A stretch of DNA of 64,000 bases from Methylococcaceae bacterium. Lineage in GTDB: Bacteria; Pseudomonadota; Gammaproteobacteria; Methylococcales; Methylomonadaceae. Position numbers and translations under genes: made by a program. Below are positions 8,188 to 18,446 of the stretch, piece after piece (position 1 is the stretch's first letter; the number at the start of each line of letters is the position of its first letter). Location of the stretch: positions 186,001 through 250,000 of the forward strand of contig JADKAL010000003.1 in assembly GCA_016715325.1 (NCBI GenBank), read 5' to 3'. The notes beneath the pieces are model-generated. The model made no database searches, was not told the DNA's origin, and was given only the letters and a program-made list of their open reading frames with translations.

Positions 8188-10424
8188 AAATGGGAGTAGT
8201 ACAAGATAATTTCGAACGCTTGCCGTTAAAGGAATTCGCGGAAAAAGCCTACTTGGATTATTCCATGTATGTCATTCTCGACCGCGCCTTACCGCATATC
8301 GCCGACGGTTTGAAGCCGGTACAGCGGCGAATTGTGTATGCGATGTCCGAGTTAGGCTTGAACTCGCTTGCTAAGTACAAGAAGTCGGCAAGAACGGTGG
8401 GTGACGTGTTAGGTAAGTTCCATCCGCACGGCGATTCTGCGTGCTATGAAGCGATGGTGTTGATGGCTCAAGATTTTTCTTATCGCTATCCCTTGATTGA
8501 CGGTCAGGGCAACTGGGGCTCACCTGATGACCCGAAATCCTTTGCTGCCATGCGTTATACCGAATCGAGGTTGACAGCATACGCTCAAACCTTGTTAAAC
8601 GAATTAGGGCAGGGCACAGTCGAATGGACGGATAATTTCGACGGTACGTTGCAAGAACCCGTCATGCTGCCGGCAAGGCTTCCTAATCTGTTGCTTAACG
8701 GTACGATGGGTATTGCCGTGGGGATGGCGACCGATATTCCGCCGCACAATCTGGTGGAAGTCGCCGGTGCTTGCATCCATTTGCTGGACAAGCCCGATGC
8801 GCCGCTGGAACAGCTTTTAGAACACATCAAGGGTCCGGATTACCCGACCGAAGCGGAAATCATCACCCCGCACGAAGACATCCGGAAGATGTATGAAAGC
8901 GGTGGCGGTTCGGTAAAAATGCGCGCCAAATACGAGCAGGAAGACGGCAATATTATCATTACCGCTTTGCCTTATCAGGTGTCGGGCGCGAAGCTGATGG
9001 AGCAGATTGCCGCGCAGATGCTGGCGAAAAAGCTGCCGATGATCGAGGACTTGCGGGACGAATCGGACCATGAAAACCTGACCCGTCTGGTCATTATGCC
9101 GAAATCCAAAAGGATAGATGTCGATGAGGTGATGTCGCACTTGTTTGCGACCACCGATCTTGAAAAAAGCTATCGCATCAACATGAACATGATCGGCCTG
9201 GACGGTCGTCCTAGGGTTAAAAATTTAAAAGAAATCCTGGTTGAATGGCTGGTCTTCCGCACCGAAACCGTTCGCAGACGGTTGCAATACCGTTTGGATA
9301 AGGTGCTGGCGCGTTTGCATGTGTTGGAAGGTTTATTAATCGCCTATCTCAATATCGACGAGGTGATCGCCATTATCCGCTTTGAGGATAATCCCAAGGC
9401 CGTGATGATCGAACGCTTCGGTATCACTGAAATCCAAGCCGAAGCGATATTGGAATTAAAGCTACGCCATCTTGCCAAGTTGGAAGAGTTCAAAATCAAA
9501 GGCGAGCAGGCGGAATTGGAGCAAGAAAGGCAGCAATTAGAAGCCATTTTAGGATCGAAAGAGTTACTGAATAACCTGATCAAGTCCGAATTGGAAGAAG
9601 ATGCGGAAAAATACGGCGACGACCGCCGTTCGCCCATTGTTGCGCGAGAAGCCTCACAAGCCTTGGAAACAACGGCGTTAATCGCCAACGAACCGTTGAC
9701 GGTGATTTTGTCCGAAAAAGGCTGGATTAGAGCGGCGAAAGGCCATGATTTCGATGTGGCGAGTTTAAGTTACCGTTCCGGCGACGGCTATCTGGATTCG
9801 GTTAAATGCCGGACAACGCAACAAGTCTATATTCTGGATTCGACCGGTCGAGTTTACAGCAGCAATACACACGATTTACCGTCGGCGCGCAGCCAGGGCG
9901 AACCGCTCACCGGTCGGTTAAATCCGCCGCCGGGTTCGTTATTTAAGTATTTGTTGGCGGGAAATCCAGACGACTGGTTATTGCTCGCCAGTAGCGCCGG
10001 TTATGGGTTCAGGGTGCAAATTAAAGAATTGGCGGGAAAAAACAAGGCCGGAAAAGCGTTGATTACCTTGCCGGATAAATCCACAGTGATCAAACCCGCA
10101 ACGATTAACAACGACAGCGACTTGTTAGCTGTCGCCACGTTACAAGGCCGGTTATTGATCTTTCCGGTAAATGAATTGCCGGAACTCGCCAAAGGCAAAG
10201 GCAATAAAATCATCCAGATACCGTCCAAGGATTTAGACGCCGACAAAGACAAGGTTGTAGCGTTAGCAGCTATTCCGTCTAACGGACAACTTGTGATTTC
10301 ATCCGGAAAGCGGCAATTAACCTTGAAAATGAACGATATTGCGCATTATTCCGGCAGCCGGGCGAACCGGGGAATGTTTTTACCGAAGGGCTTTCAAAAG
10401 GTGGACGGGTTATTTACAAATTAG
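8184..10424 (+). CDS. parC: DNA topoisomerase IV subunit A (ParC)
   Basis: Breakage-reunion subunit of topoisomerase IV, 746 residues from GTG 8184 (744 from ATG 8190). The order is the winged-helix/tower region with QRRIVYAM, the quinolone-determining segment [13 protein letters not shown], the catalytic tyrosine in AAMRYTESR (Tyr125 from the GTG), the coiled-coil gate (about 435-470) and a C-terminal beta-pinwheel of ParC type. The quinolone-contact serine and glutamate (S80 and E84 in E. coli) are both present, so the sequence carries no classical resistance substitution. The upstream gaagaagag ribosome-binding site fits either start. It overlaps the thioesterase gene by 4 bp. Confidence 0.97.
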   Translation: MKMGVVQDNFERLPLKEFAEKAYLDYSMYVILDRALPHIADGLKPVQRRIVYAMSELGLNSLAKYKKSARTVGDVLGKFHPHGDSACYEAMVLMAQDFSYRYPLIDGQGNWGSPDDPKSFAAMRYTESRLTAYAQTLLNELGQGTVEWTDNFDGTLQEPVMLPARLPNLLLNGTMGIAVGMATDIPPHNLVEVAGACIHLLDKPDAPLEQLLEHIKGPDYPTEAEIITPHEDIRKMYESGGGSVKMRAKYEQEDGNIIITALPYQVSGAKLMEQIAAQMLAKKLPMIEDLRDESDHENLTRLVIMPKSKRIDVDEVMSHLFATTDLEKSYRINMNMIGLDGRPRVKNLKEILVEWLVFRTETVRRRLQYRLDKVLARLHVLEGLLIAYLNIDEVIAIIRFEDNPKAVMIERFGITEIQAEAILELKLRHLAKLEEFKIKGEQAELEQERQQLEAILGSKELLNNLIKSELEEDAEKYGDDRRSPIVAREASQALETTALIANEPLTVILSEKGWIRAAKGHDFDVASLSYRSGDGYLDSVKCRTTQQVYILDSTGRVYSSNTHDLPSARSQGEPLTGRLNPPPGSLFKYLLAGNPDDWLLLASSAGYGFRVQIKELAGKNKAGKALITLPDKSTVIKPATINNDSDLLAVATLQGRLLIFPVNELPELAKGKGNKIIQIPSKDLDADKDKVVALAAIPSNGQLVISSGKRQLTLKMNDIAHYSGSRANRGMFLPKGFQKVDGLFTN

Positions 10425-10435
10425 GTTTAATTTTA

Positions 10436-11206
10436 TTATTGAAGGCTACTTGGTTTTTCGGAATCCGTTTGACGTGTATAAAATTTTACAAATCGGGGGG
10501 CAAGTCCGCCGATTTCGATAGTTCTTAAATAAATGAATGCGCCACAAGTACCGAATAAGAATTCATTTTCTTTTTGGAAGACAGTGTAATTCCCTCCTAC
10601 CCAGTCATTTATAGCTTCAATTGATAACATATCCTCTCCGATCAAGAGCATAAGACTTCTAAAGCCAAGGATATAGAAAAAATCAGCTTGGCTTTGGTTT
10701 TTTTCATTACTAACAAATACTTTGCGAGGAGCATCGGGTAATAATGTTATATGCTTGACAGTTGGTTGAGTGTCAAAATTTTCGATTGTATAAACATTGC
10801 CATTTGAAAACCCTAAATGGGCAAAGCCAGTAAATACCCATAATTTGGTATGTATTGCGCTAGGGAGGATTGCAACAATTGGTTCTTTAATAAGGGTTCG
10901 TTTTTTTCCATTAGCGAATTGGGCAATAAGTTCACCACCAAATTCTCCATGATTTGAACCTGTGAATTTTATCTTTTTACCTTTAAAAACTAAAGCTTCC
11001 CGTTCTTTCGGACATTCTGATTGCTTAATTTGTAGCTGACCAAAATGATTTTCGACTCGATAAAGAGGACCATCATGTGACTTAGGTTGTTCAGACTCTA
11101 AAAAACCCTCGTTAAGAAGAGTTTTTTCTAAATTTGTAGGAGGAATTGATTCCCCCACGAGTTGAGCCGAAAAAAATAGAAAAAAAAGTTTAAAAAAAAT
11201 TTTCAC
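10436..11206 (-). CDS. secreted protein of unknown function
   Basis: A 256-residue AT-rich gene convergent with parC (11-bp gap). The first 18 residues (MKIFFKLFFLFFSAQLVG) form a signal peptide. The mature part is soluble and beta-rich, with stretches such as 'KTRLIKEPIVAILPSAIHTKLWVFTGF'-type strands broken by polar turns. I recognise no family or catalytic motif. Its base composition is lower in GC than parC on one side and the response regulator on the other, which suggests a recently acquired gene. Confidence 0.65.
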   Translation of the reverse strand: MKIFFKLFFLFFSAQLVGESIPPTNLEKTLLNEGFLESEQPKSHDGPLYRVENHFGQLQIKQSECPKEREALVFKGKKIKFTGSNHGEFGGELIAQFANGKKRTLIKEPIVAILPSAIHTKLWVFTGFAHLGFSNGNVYTIENFDTQPTVKHITLLPDAPRKVFVSNEKNQSQADFFYILGFRSLMLLIGEDMLSIEAINDWVGGNYTVFQKENEFLFGTCGAFIYLRTIEIGGLAPRFVKFYTRQTDSEKPSSLQ

Positions 11207-11267
11207 TAAAATCAGTATTAGGAATATATAACCATTTGATTAAACTTGTTTTAATTTAAATTAACCC

Positions 11268-11876
11268 TCAATGCATCGCCATCACGGTCAATTCCGACAA
11301 ATCCTCGGCTTCCATTTTTTCCATGATTTTCGAACGGTGAACGTCGATAGTACGGTTGCTGATGTTTAATTGCTTGGCGACTTCTTTATTAGACAGTCCT
11401 TTGACGATCAAAATATAAACTTCGCGCTCCCGTGGCGTCAGGGTGCTCAAACGCTTTTTGAGTTTGCGTTTTTCTGCAAGTTTTACGCGCGTATCAAGGT
11501 CTTTTTGGATCGCCTCTTGCATTCGCTTGAGCAGAACTTCGCTGTCGAACGGTTTTTCCATGTAATCGACAGCGCCTGCACGAAATGCTTTCGATGAATC
11601 GGGAACGTCGGCATGTCCGCTAATAAAAATAATGGGGATGGCATAATCTCTTCTTGCCAGTTCTTCTTGCAATTCTAAACCGGTCATATTCGGCATCCTA
11701 ACGTCCAGAATTAAACAGCCGGCTTGATCGGGGTCGAAATTGTTTAAAAAATCATCTGCCGATTCAAAGCATCTCACGGCTTGTCCGGTCGATTCGATTA
11801 ATAAGCTTAAGGAATCCCGTACAGAAAAATCGTCATCGACTAAATAAACCAGTGTTTTAGGTTGGGTTCCGGCCAT
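11268..11876 (-). CDS. FixJ-family response regulator
   Basis: A 202-residue two-domain regulator. The receiver domain (about 8-125) has the acidic pocket VDDD, phospho-acceptor Asp58 in LILDVRMP, the switch region SGHAD and the conserved lysine in EKPF. A 20-residue linker leads to a LuxR/FixJ helix-turn-helix (LTPREREVYILIVKGLSNKE onward, about 145-190). It would activate transcription when phosphorylated. The start overlaps the 3' end of the sensor kinase by 20 bp, so the two are a cognate, translationally coupled pair. Targets are unknown; no fix or nitrogen genes are in the window. Confidence 0.93.
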   Translation of the reverse strand: MAGTQPKTLVYLVDDDFSVRDSLSLLIESTGQAVRCFESADDFLNNFDPDQAGCLILDVRMPNMTGLELQEELARRDYAIPIIFISGHADVPDSSKAFRAGAVDYMEKPFDSEVLLKRMQEAIQKDLDTRVKLAEKRKLKKRLSTLTPREREVYILIVKGLSNKEVAKQLNISNRTIDVHRSKIMEKMEAEDLSELTVMAMH

Positions 11877-13587
11877 TTAATGCTTTCTCCGTCGGTAAGG
11901 TAAAATAAAATGTGGTGCCTTTGTCTTCTTTACTATTGAAGTGCAGCGTTCCGTGATGCGCCTCGACAAGCGAGCGGCTGATCGATAAGCCCATGCCCAT
12001 GCCCGAGGCTTTGGTCGTAAAAAACGGCGTCAATATTTTTTCCCGTTGTATCGGCGATAAACCGGGTCCGTTGTCTTTAACTCTGACAACGATATAGTAG
12101 AGCGGATTTAAGCTGGTCTCGATAGAAAGCTGGCGTTGTGTGAATTGCGGTAATTCTTTAAGCGCGTCGATACTGTTTCGGATCAAATTTAAAATTACCT
12201 GTTCGATTTGGACTCGGTCGATAATGACGCAGGGTAGATTTTTGGTCAACTCGAAACGCATGGTAATCAGATGCTGTTTGAAGTCCGCTTCGAAGATACT
12301 GATGGCATCGTAGATTAACTCGTTAATATCCACGGTTGATCGATGGATTTTCCGGGGCTTCACAAATTCTCTCATGCTGTGGATGATTTGCCCGGCTTTC
12401 AGTGCTTGCTGATTGGCTTTTTTCAGAGTTTCGGATATTTTTTCGAGATCGAGGTTTTCGTTCTGTATGAAACGCAGGCAAACTTGTGTGTAGTTGACGA
12501 CGGCGGACAGCGGCTGGTTTACTTCGTGCGCAATACCGGACGCCATTTCGCCCATCAAGCCGAGGCGAGTGACATGCGCAAGCTTTTCTAAATGCTCTTT
12601 TTCTTGCTGTTCCTGCAGCTTACGCGCGCTGACATCGCGGACGATGCCGCTGTAATATTGCATGCCATCCAAGGGGAATTCTGCAATTGTCATATCCAGA
12701 GGTACGAGCGAACCGTCTTTTCGTAAACCTTCTACCTCGCGGATTTGACCAATTACTTTGGGTACAAAAATACGCAGGTATTTTTCCAAATAGTAGTCTT
12801 GTTTTTTTCGCATCGTAATCGGCATGAGCAGATTGACGCTATAACCGATCAACTCTTCCGCGCTATAACCGAATATATTTTCAACGGCAGCGTTGACCGA
12901 AACGATGATGCCGCTGGTGTCGATAACGATAATGCCTTCAATCGATGCATTGAGGATCGAGTTAAGTTTAGCTTCCCGTTCGAGCAATTGATGCCGTGAA
13001 TGGTTGAGTTCATCAACCGATCTTTTCAATGCAAGATTGCTTTCTGTCAAATGCGCTGTTTTTCGGCGTATGTTTTCTTCTAACAGTGAAATCGTTTCGT
13101 TTAGTTTTTTTTCGCTTTCTTTAAAAGGAGAGATGTTGTTAAACACTAAGCAGATTTGTTCTTGTGAATCCGGTGTCAAACCGCTTGAGCCGAGACATTC
13201 CACGGAGATAGGATCACCGTCCTGATTTTTCAGAATGAGGTTAACCGGTTGTGCGGATTGGTTGTTTAAGAGACTTTCGAGATAGCCGTCGAAAACGTTT
13301 TGAAGATCGTCAACAATAAAAGCTTTTAATGGTGAGTTATAAACAGCTTGACTGGAATAACCTAAGAGGGAAGTCGCCGCCTGGTTTATTCGCTGTACGA
13401 TTCCATTATTATCCAACGATACGCAGCCGATCGGCGATTTTTCAAAGAGCCGTTCATGACATTCCAACAAACTACGAAGATCTGCATTTTGCAGTTCCAA
13501 ATCGTTTTGTCGAGCAGTAAGCGCCGCAATCAATTGGTGAATTTCTTCAACGGACATCCGATCGATATCATCAGCTGTTATTGTCAT
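11857..13587 (-). CDS. FixL-like PAS sensor histidine kinase, soluble
   Basis: A 576-residue cytoplasmic kinase with no transmembrane segment. Order: N-terminal coiled coil (12-45), PAS1 (about 45-150), coiled coil (155-205), PAS2 (about 205-320, FixL-like), HisKA with phospho-acceptor His354 in MASGIAHEVNQPL, and HATPase with N-box NLIRNSIDAL, G1 DNGPGLS and G2 GMGMGLSISRSLVEAHHG. PAS2 aligns by eye with the FixL heme domain, but the heme-ligating His of the R-H-D motif is Gln here (RKKQDYYLEKYL), so oxygen sensing through heme is unlikely. It is followed by, and overlaps, its FixJ-type regulator. Confidence 0.92.
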   Translation of the reverse strand: MTITADDIDRMSVEEIHQLIAALTARQNDLELQNADLRSLLECHERLFEKSPIGCVSLDNNGIVQRINQAATSLLGYSSQAVYNSPLKAFIVDDLQNVFDGYLESLLNNQSAQPVNLILKNQDGDPISVECLGSSGLTPDSQEQICLVFNNISPFKESEKKLNETISLLEENIRRKTAHLTESNLALKRSVDELNHSRHQLLEREAKLNSILNASIEGIIVIDTSGIIVSVNAAVENIFGYSAEELIGYSVNLLMPITMRKKQDYYLEKYLRIFVPKVIGQIREVEGLRKDGSLVPLDMTIAEFPLDGMQYYSGIVRDVSARKLQEQQEKEHLEKLAHVTRLGLMGEMASGIAHEVNQPLSAVVNYTQVCLRFIQNENLDLEKISETLKKANQQALKAGQIIHSMREFVKPRKIHRSTVDINELIYDAISIFEADFKQHLITMRFELTKNLPCVIIDRVQIEQVILNLIRNSIDALKELPQFTQRQLSIETSLNPLYYIVVRVKDNGPGLSPIQREKILTPFFTTKASGMGMGLSISRSLVEAHHGTLHFNSKEDKGTTFYFTLPTEKALNGRNPT

Positions 13588-13848
13588 GAGATTGACGTAT
13601 AAATTTCGAAAATGTAGACCATAATCTTATCTGTACCGGATAGAGCAATAAATTCTTATCTCTAAGCTTATACCAACCTAAAATATTATCAATCCAAATA
13701 TTCAATCACTTAATGCAATAACCTCAAATTTTTTTTATAAAAGACTTATTAGGTTAAATTGCACAAAGTTAACTCAATAAAGTAACAGAACTCCGCTTAA
13801 TGTAAATCTCTTTTGAGCATAACTATGTCTATGTAGGTACTAATAGCG

Positions 13849-14613
13849 TTACATGAGCGCTAAAATATGATCAAAAATTTTACTGTTGGTGGCTAAGATT
13901 TCTTTCGGAAATATACCGTTGTTGCCTTTAAAGTCGGTGACGGTCGCGCCGGCTTCGGATGCAATCAACGCTCCGGCGGCAATGTCGTAAAGGTTAAGCT
14001 CTTGTTCCCAGAACGCATCTACTTGTCCGTCCGCCACCAAGCACAAATCCAAAGCCGCCGAACCGAAGCGTCTTTGTCCTGTCGTGTGTTGAGCAATTCT
14101 GCAAAAGCGGGATAAATTATTATCTTCCTTGAATGAACGGATGCAAGCAAAGCCGGTTGATACCATAGAATCGGCAAGGCTGGTTTCGTCTGAAACCGAA
14201 ATCGGCAGCCCGTTTTTCCAAGCGCCACTTCCTTTTTCAGCGCAATAGTAATCGTTAAGAGCGGCCGCATAGACAGCGCCGAGTGTAATCTCTCCTTCAA
14301 TTTCAAGGGCGACGCTTATTGCCCAGAAATACTGTCCTTTGGAAAACGAGTGCGTGCCGTCGATTGGATCAACGATCCAGCGCTTAGTCTGATTCTCGCT
14401 TTGACCGCTTTCTTCGCCCCAAAAGCCGTATTGAGGATACTGCCGGGTAAGCGTCTCCTTGAGATAAGCTTCAACCGCTATATCGGCTTCGGTTACAAAA
14501 TCGCGCGGACTTTTTTTGGTTACTTTCAGTTGATCAATGTTATTGAAATGTGTAAGGGCAATGGTTCCCGCTTCGCGGACCACTTTTTCAAGTTCGCTGA
14601 GTGATACAGACAT
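13849..14613 (-). CDS. inositol monophosphatase family protein
   Basis: A 254-residue Mg-dependent phosphatase of the IMPase/FBPase superfamily. The metal-binding motifs are all visible: GEESG (motif 1, about 68), WIVDPIDGTHSF (motif 2, about 83-94) and LYDIAAGALIASEAGA (motif 3, about 207-222). Family members dephosphorylate inositol-1-phosphate, histidinol phosphate, fructose-1,6-bisphosphate or PAPS; the sequence alone does not decide between them. The length fits the SuhB/HisN group. It is transcribed as a single gene, away from the RlpA-like gene. Confidence 0.9.
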   Translation of the reverse strand: MSVSLSELEKVVREAGTIALTHFNNIDQLKVTKKSPRDFVTEADIAVEAYLKETLTRQYPQYGFWGEESGQSENQTKRWIVDPIDGTHSFSKGQYFWAISVALEIEGEITLGAVYAAALNDYYCAEKGSGAWKNGLPISVSDETSLADSMVSTGFACIRSFKEDNNLSRFCRIAQHTTGQRRFGSAALDLCLVADGQVDAFWEQELNLYDIAAGALIASEAGATVTDFKGNNGIFPKEILATNSKIFDHILALM

Positions 14614-14938
14614 GATTTATTTTTTACGTGATAGGGTGTGTTGAGAGATAAATCGGCTTTTTAGATTAAAAACACGCGGAAATTCTAACCTAAGTATATG
14701 ATCGGATTAAGTTTGAAATCATTAGAAAATTTTAGGTGTTAGTGCGAAAAGTAATGTTCTTAATCGCTAATTAATAGTACGAGTGTAACATAATGGGGTT
14801 AACAATTTTTGATGTTTGGAGACTGCGGAATTCTTCCAATACATTAGACTTGGACGCGTACACAGAATAGGTTTAGTAGTAACATCGAATAAGGTTTTCA
14901 AAAATGAAAAAATATCTTTGCGTTTAAAAAAGATAACC
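14614..14938. other. intergenic region, divergent promoters
   Basis: A 325-bp AT-rich gap between the divergently transcribed phosphatase and RlpA-like genes. It must hold both promoters. I see no hairpin, repeat or RNA structure. An open frame from 14816 joins the RlpA gene, but its first 41 codons do not look coding. Confidence 0.5.
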
Positions 14939-15466
14939 ATGAACCGGTATTTTCATTTTATTTCGAATTACTCCAAATTATATTTCCTCTTCATCTTATC
15001 GGCTACGCTCTGTGTTTTAAGCGGATGCGCATCGGATCAACCCAAAATATCAAGCCCGCCGACTATCAAAGAATACCGGAGTCATCAGCGTCACAATTAT
15101 CGCCATAGCCGAGCTTATAATCGGCCTTATCGAGTTAAAGGACGAACTTACTATCCCATGACATCGCCGGAAGGGTATAGCGAAATCGGAATGGCGTCCT
15201 GGTACGGACATGAATCCGGCTCAAAGACTTCGATGGGGACTTATTTTCGGCCCGAAGGCATTTCCGCCGCACATAAAACCTTACCTCTGCCCAGTAAAGT
15301 ACGGGTTACGAATTTACACAACGGACGTTCGATTGTTCTCGTGGTGAATGACCGGGGACCGTTTAAACCCAACCGGATTATCGATCTTTCGCACGGCGCG
15401 GCAAGAAAGATTGGCGTCAACGGTTTAGCCAAAGTCAAAGTTGTTTATCTCGGCAGAGCCGATTAA
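14939..15466 (+). CDS. rlpA: RlpA-like septal ring lytic transglycosylase lipoprotein
   Basis: A 175-residue protein from ATG 14939. I prefer this start because it puts a lipoprotein signal (FILSATLCVLSGC, lipidated Cys at about 29) at the N-terminus; the 41 upstream in-frame codons lack such features. After a basic, Tyr/Arg/His-rich linker comes the double-psi beta-barrel with the RlpA signatures GMASWYG, AAHKTLPLP, VRVTNL and VVNDRGPF (catalytic Asp in NDRGP). It lacks the C-terminal SPOR domain of E. coli RlpA, as short family members do. RlpA cleaves denuded peptidoglycan at the outer membrane. It is 326 bp upstream of the polysaccharide operon and need not belong to it. Confidence 0.9.
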   Translation: MNRYFHFISNYSKLYFLFILSATLCVLSGCASDQPKISSPPTIKEYRSHQRHNYRHSRAYNRPYRVKGRTYYPMTSPEGYSEIGMASWYGHESGSKTSMGTYFRPEGISAAHKTLPLPSKVRVTNLHNGRSIVLVVNDRGPFKPNRIIDLSHGAARKIGVNGLAKVKVVYLGRAD

Positions 15467-15792
15467 TAAAACCGTTTTATTTCCCTTTCTCCTCTTCAAT
15501 CGTCTTAATTGCTTAACGGCAAGCGCGCCAGTTTATTCGCAAGCTTATCCCTACAAAACCGCATGAGATAAGGTTTCTTGCCTTTTTTCAGGATGGTTGT
15601 CTTACAGTTTAAAAATCGGATTTTGAAAAAAATTACGATTTAAGCATTGATTTATTACAACAATGTGAACCTTTTCACTTTTTTTTGGAATAAACCTTAG
15701 AAGATGACCGAATAAGAATAATTCTCAGTCATAAAATACGGTGGCTAAAAAGCACCGATATTTCCGATAAATCTTTAGCCAAAACGAAGACT
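15467..15792 (+). promoter_or_regulatory. leader/promoter region of the polysaccharide operon
   Basis: A 326-bp AT-rich gap in front of the first glycosyltransferase gene of the 13-gene operon. As all downstream genes overlap or nearly touch, the main promoter should be here. I found no convincing sigma-54, sigma-E or operator signature, and the ribosome-binding site of the first gene is weak. The exact promoter cannot be placed by eye. Confidence 0.4.
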
Positions 15793-17070
15793 ATGAACAG
15801 AATGAATAAGAAAAGAAAAATTGTCGTTTATTCCCATGATACGTTCGGCCTCGGCAATATCCGCCGAATGTTGGTTATTGCCAAATCCTTGGTTGAGTCC
15901 GATCCAAACACGTCTGTCCTTATTCTATCCGGTTCGCCGATGTTGCATGCTTTCCGTATTCCCCCGCAGATCGACTACATCAAGCTGCCGTGTCTTACCC
16001 GCACGATGCAAGGCAGTTACGAGGCGAAATATCTGGACATCAGTTATGACAATATTTTGCGTTTACGCAGCAATATTATCCAAAGCGCGATTATGGATTT
16101 CGATCCCGATTTAATTCTGGTCGATAAAAAACCGTTCGGCGTCGGCGACGAACTGTCCAATGCGCTTGAGGAATTAAAGCAACAAAACCATCGCGCCAAA
16201 GTGGTGTTGTTGCTGAGAGATATTCTCGATAGCGCTGAAAGCACGATTCGGGTTTGGCAAAAAAACGGCTATCACGATGCAATTCAGTCATTCTACGATC
16301 AAGTGTTGGTCGTCGGTTCGCCGGAAATTTTCGACTTACGGAAAGAGTATCAATTCCCCAGTGAAAGCCATGAAAAAGTGCGCTTTTGCGGTTATATCGC
16401 TCGCGAAGCAGGCCGGACATCCCGTCAGCAATTACGGCAACAGCTTGGTTTTGGGAACGAGCGCTTGGTCTTGGTGACGACCGGCGGCGGTGAAGACGGC
16501 TATCATCTGCTGAAATGTTACCTGCAAGGGTTGCGCAATCAAACGAGTATGGAAAATACAAAAACGCTCGTCATCTGCGGGCCGGAAATGATCGAAAGTC
16601 AACGCAATCATATTCACGCCTTGATTAACGACTGCTCGAACGTTGTGGTCCAGAATTTTACCGATGACATGATGGCCTGTATGGATGCGGCCGACCTTGT
16701 TATCAGCATGGGCGGCTACAACACTGTTTGCGAATTATTGACTTTGCGCAAACGGGCGATTGTTGTTCCCAGAGTGTTGCCGGTTCAAGAGCAATGGATA
16801 AGGGCCGACAGGATGTCCAAATTAGGCTTACTGCGCACCCTGCATCCTGACGATATAACCCCTGCTAATTTAATGGATACCGTTCAGGAAGAACTTTCTA
16901 AAGTTAACGTGCATCCGCAAAATCTCTATCAAATCAATCTTAACGGACTTTCAGGCGTCTGCAATTCGATTTATAGATTGATGAACGACAACCAAGCCGC
17001 AGCAAATCCGCTAGTCGTTAAAAAGTTAAAATCAAACGGCGTACAAGCGCAAGCCATCAAAATGGGTTAG
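15793..17070 (+). CDS. GT-B glycosyltransferase, COG4671/MurG-like (first of two)
   Basis: A 425-residue predicted glycosyltransferase with the two-Rossmann GT-B layout. The N-terminal half starts with a glycine loop (HDTFGLGNIRRML, about 15-27) that would meet the acceptor. The C-terminal half has VTTGGGEDGYHLL (about 229) and the MurG-like nucleotide-sugar site ADLVISMGGYNTVCELL (about 302) followed by RVLPVQEQWIRADRMSKLG. It is the first gene of the polysaccharide operon, 8 bp before the GT4 gene. It shares its fold and motif order with the protein at 27811. Donor sugar unknown; UDP-uronic acids made by the last two genes of the operon are plausible. Confidence 0.82.
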   Translation: MNRMNKKRKIVVYSHDTFGLGNIRRMLVIAKSLVESDPNTSVLILSGSPMLHAFRIPPQIDYIKLPCLTRTMQGSYEAKYLDISYDNILRLRSNIIQSAIMDFDPDLILVDKKPFGVGDELSNALEELKQQNHRAKVVLLLRDILDSAESTIRVWQKNGYHDAIQSFYDQVLVVGSPEIFDLRKEYQFPSESHEKVRFCGYIAREAGRTSRQQLRQQLGFGNERLVLVTTGGGEDGYHLLKCYLQGLRNQTSMENTKTLVICGPEMIESQRNHIHALINDCSNVVVQNFTDDMMACMDAADLVISMGGYNTVCELLTLRKRAIVVPRVLPVQEQWIRADRMSKLGLLRTLHPDDITPANLMDTVQEELSKVNVHPQNLYQINLNGLSGVCNSIYRLMNDNQAAANPLVVKKLKSNGVQAQAIKMG

Positions 17071-17078
17071 GAGAAACA

Positions 17079-18446
17079 ATGAGCAATGGAATGGAAATGG
17101 TTGAACACGATAGTCAAGTCGCTTACATACTGAAAGGTTATCCACGGACATCGGAAACCTTTATCACCAACGAGATTAGGCTTTTGGAAAAGATGGGCGT
17201 CGGATTGTCTATCTTTTCCGTGAAGAAATTGGAAGGCCAAAAAAATCATGCGATGGTTAAGGATATCAACGCACCGGTGACTTATTTGCCGCAAGCCGAT
17301 CCTTTGAGCGAAACGCGTTTCAGCCGTTGGATCAAAGATAATTTGCCGAAATTTTCAGACAGCCATCTGAAGTTGTTTAAACGCAAGCCATTACCGTATC
17401 TATCTGCCTTAGCTGAATGTTTGGCAATGACGTTCCAATATCGTACCGGCTGGTTGGCGCCGCCTAGGGAAGTCTTTATCAAGGAGTTTCTCCAAGCAGG
17501 TTATATTGCGAATGCAGTCTTGGAGACGAAAAAAATCCGGCATATGCACGCCCATTTTTGTCACGGTTCGACCACTATTGCGCTTTATGCCAGCAAAATG
17601 AGCGGTATCCCGTTTAGTTTCACCGCGCATGCGAAAGATATTTATCTTAAGGAATTGAATCCGGGCAATTTGTTACAGAAAAAAATGCGACGGGCGGAAT
17701 TTCTGGTGACCTGTACCGGCGCAAACGAAGAACATCTTCAGCAATTGGCGCCGAAAGGTACCAAAATCCATCGAATTTATCACGGCCTGGATACCAAGTT
17801 ATTTTCCAATAACGAGGAAACGGTACAAGATAAATCTGAAGAATTGCCTGTCGTTTTGTCTGTCGGCAGGCTCGTAGAAAAGAAAGGTTTCGATTACCTG
17901 ATCAGAGCTTGCGCTATTCTCAAGGAAAAAGGCCATCGGTTTCAATGCCGGATTGTCGGCGGCGGAGATGGTTATACCGATAAGTTGAAAGCGCTTATTA
18001 ATGACCTGAATGTTGAGGAAATAGTCGATCTGCACGGTGCCGTTACGCAGGAAGAATTGCGTGAAATATATAAACAAGCAACTTTGTTTGCACTGCCTTG
18101 TTTAGTGGTCGATAACGGCGACCGGGACGGAATTCCTAATGTATTGGTTGAAGCCATGTCTATGCGCGTGCCGGTTATCTCTACCGACATTTCCGGTATC
18201 CCCGAACTCATTACGGATGATGTAAATGGATTACTGGTACCCGAGAAAAATGCCGAAGCGATGGCCGATGCCATAGAAAGGTTACTGACTCAACCCGAAC
18301 TCCGACAAAAACTGAGTGAAGCGGGTAGAGCTCGTGTTTGCAGCGACTTTGATTCGCAAGTGACCACGCTCGATCTCAAGGAACTGTTTATCTCCCGATT
18401 AGCGAATGGAAGCGAGGTGTTACATGAGTGCTGTGCCGGTCATTGA
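17079..18446 (+). CDS. GT4 family glycosyltransferase
   Basis: A 455-residue retaining GT-B enzyme. The N-terminus VAYILKGYPRTSETFITNEI is typical of exopolysaccharide GT4 enzymes. The C-terminal donor domain has VLSVGRLVEKKGFDYLI (about 264), RIVGGGDGY and the E-x7-E region DGIPNVLVEAMSMRVPVIST. A good ggagaa ribosome-binding site precedes the ATG. It overlaps the start of the first heparinase-like gene by 23 bp. It should act at the cytoplasmic face of the membrane on a lipid-linked or free glycan acceptor. Confidence 0.92.
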   Translation: MSNGMEMVEHDSQVAYILKGYPRTSETFITNEIRLLEKMGVGLSIFSVKKLEGQKNHAMVKDINAPVTYLPQADPLSETRFSRWIKDNLPKFSDSHLKLFKRKPLPYLSALAECLAMTFQYRTGWLAPPREVFIKEFLQAGYIANAVLETKKIRHMHAHFCHGSTTIALYASKMSGIPFSFTAHAKDIYLKELNPGNLLQKKMRRAEFLVTCTGANEEHLQQLAPKGTKIHRIYHGLDTKLFSNNEETVQDKSEELPVVLSVGRLVEKKGFDYLIRACAILKEKGHRFQCRIVGGGDGYTDKLKALINDLNVEEIVDLHGAVTQEELREIYKQATLFALPCLVVDNGDRDGIPNVLVEAMSMRVPVISTDISGIPELITDDVNGLLVPEKNAEAMADAIERLLTQPELRQKLSEAGRARVCSDFDSQVTTLDLKELFISRLANGSEVLHECCAGH

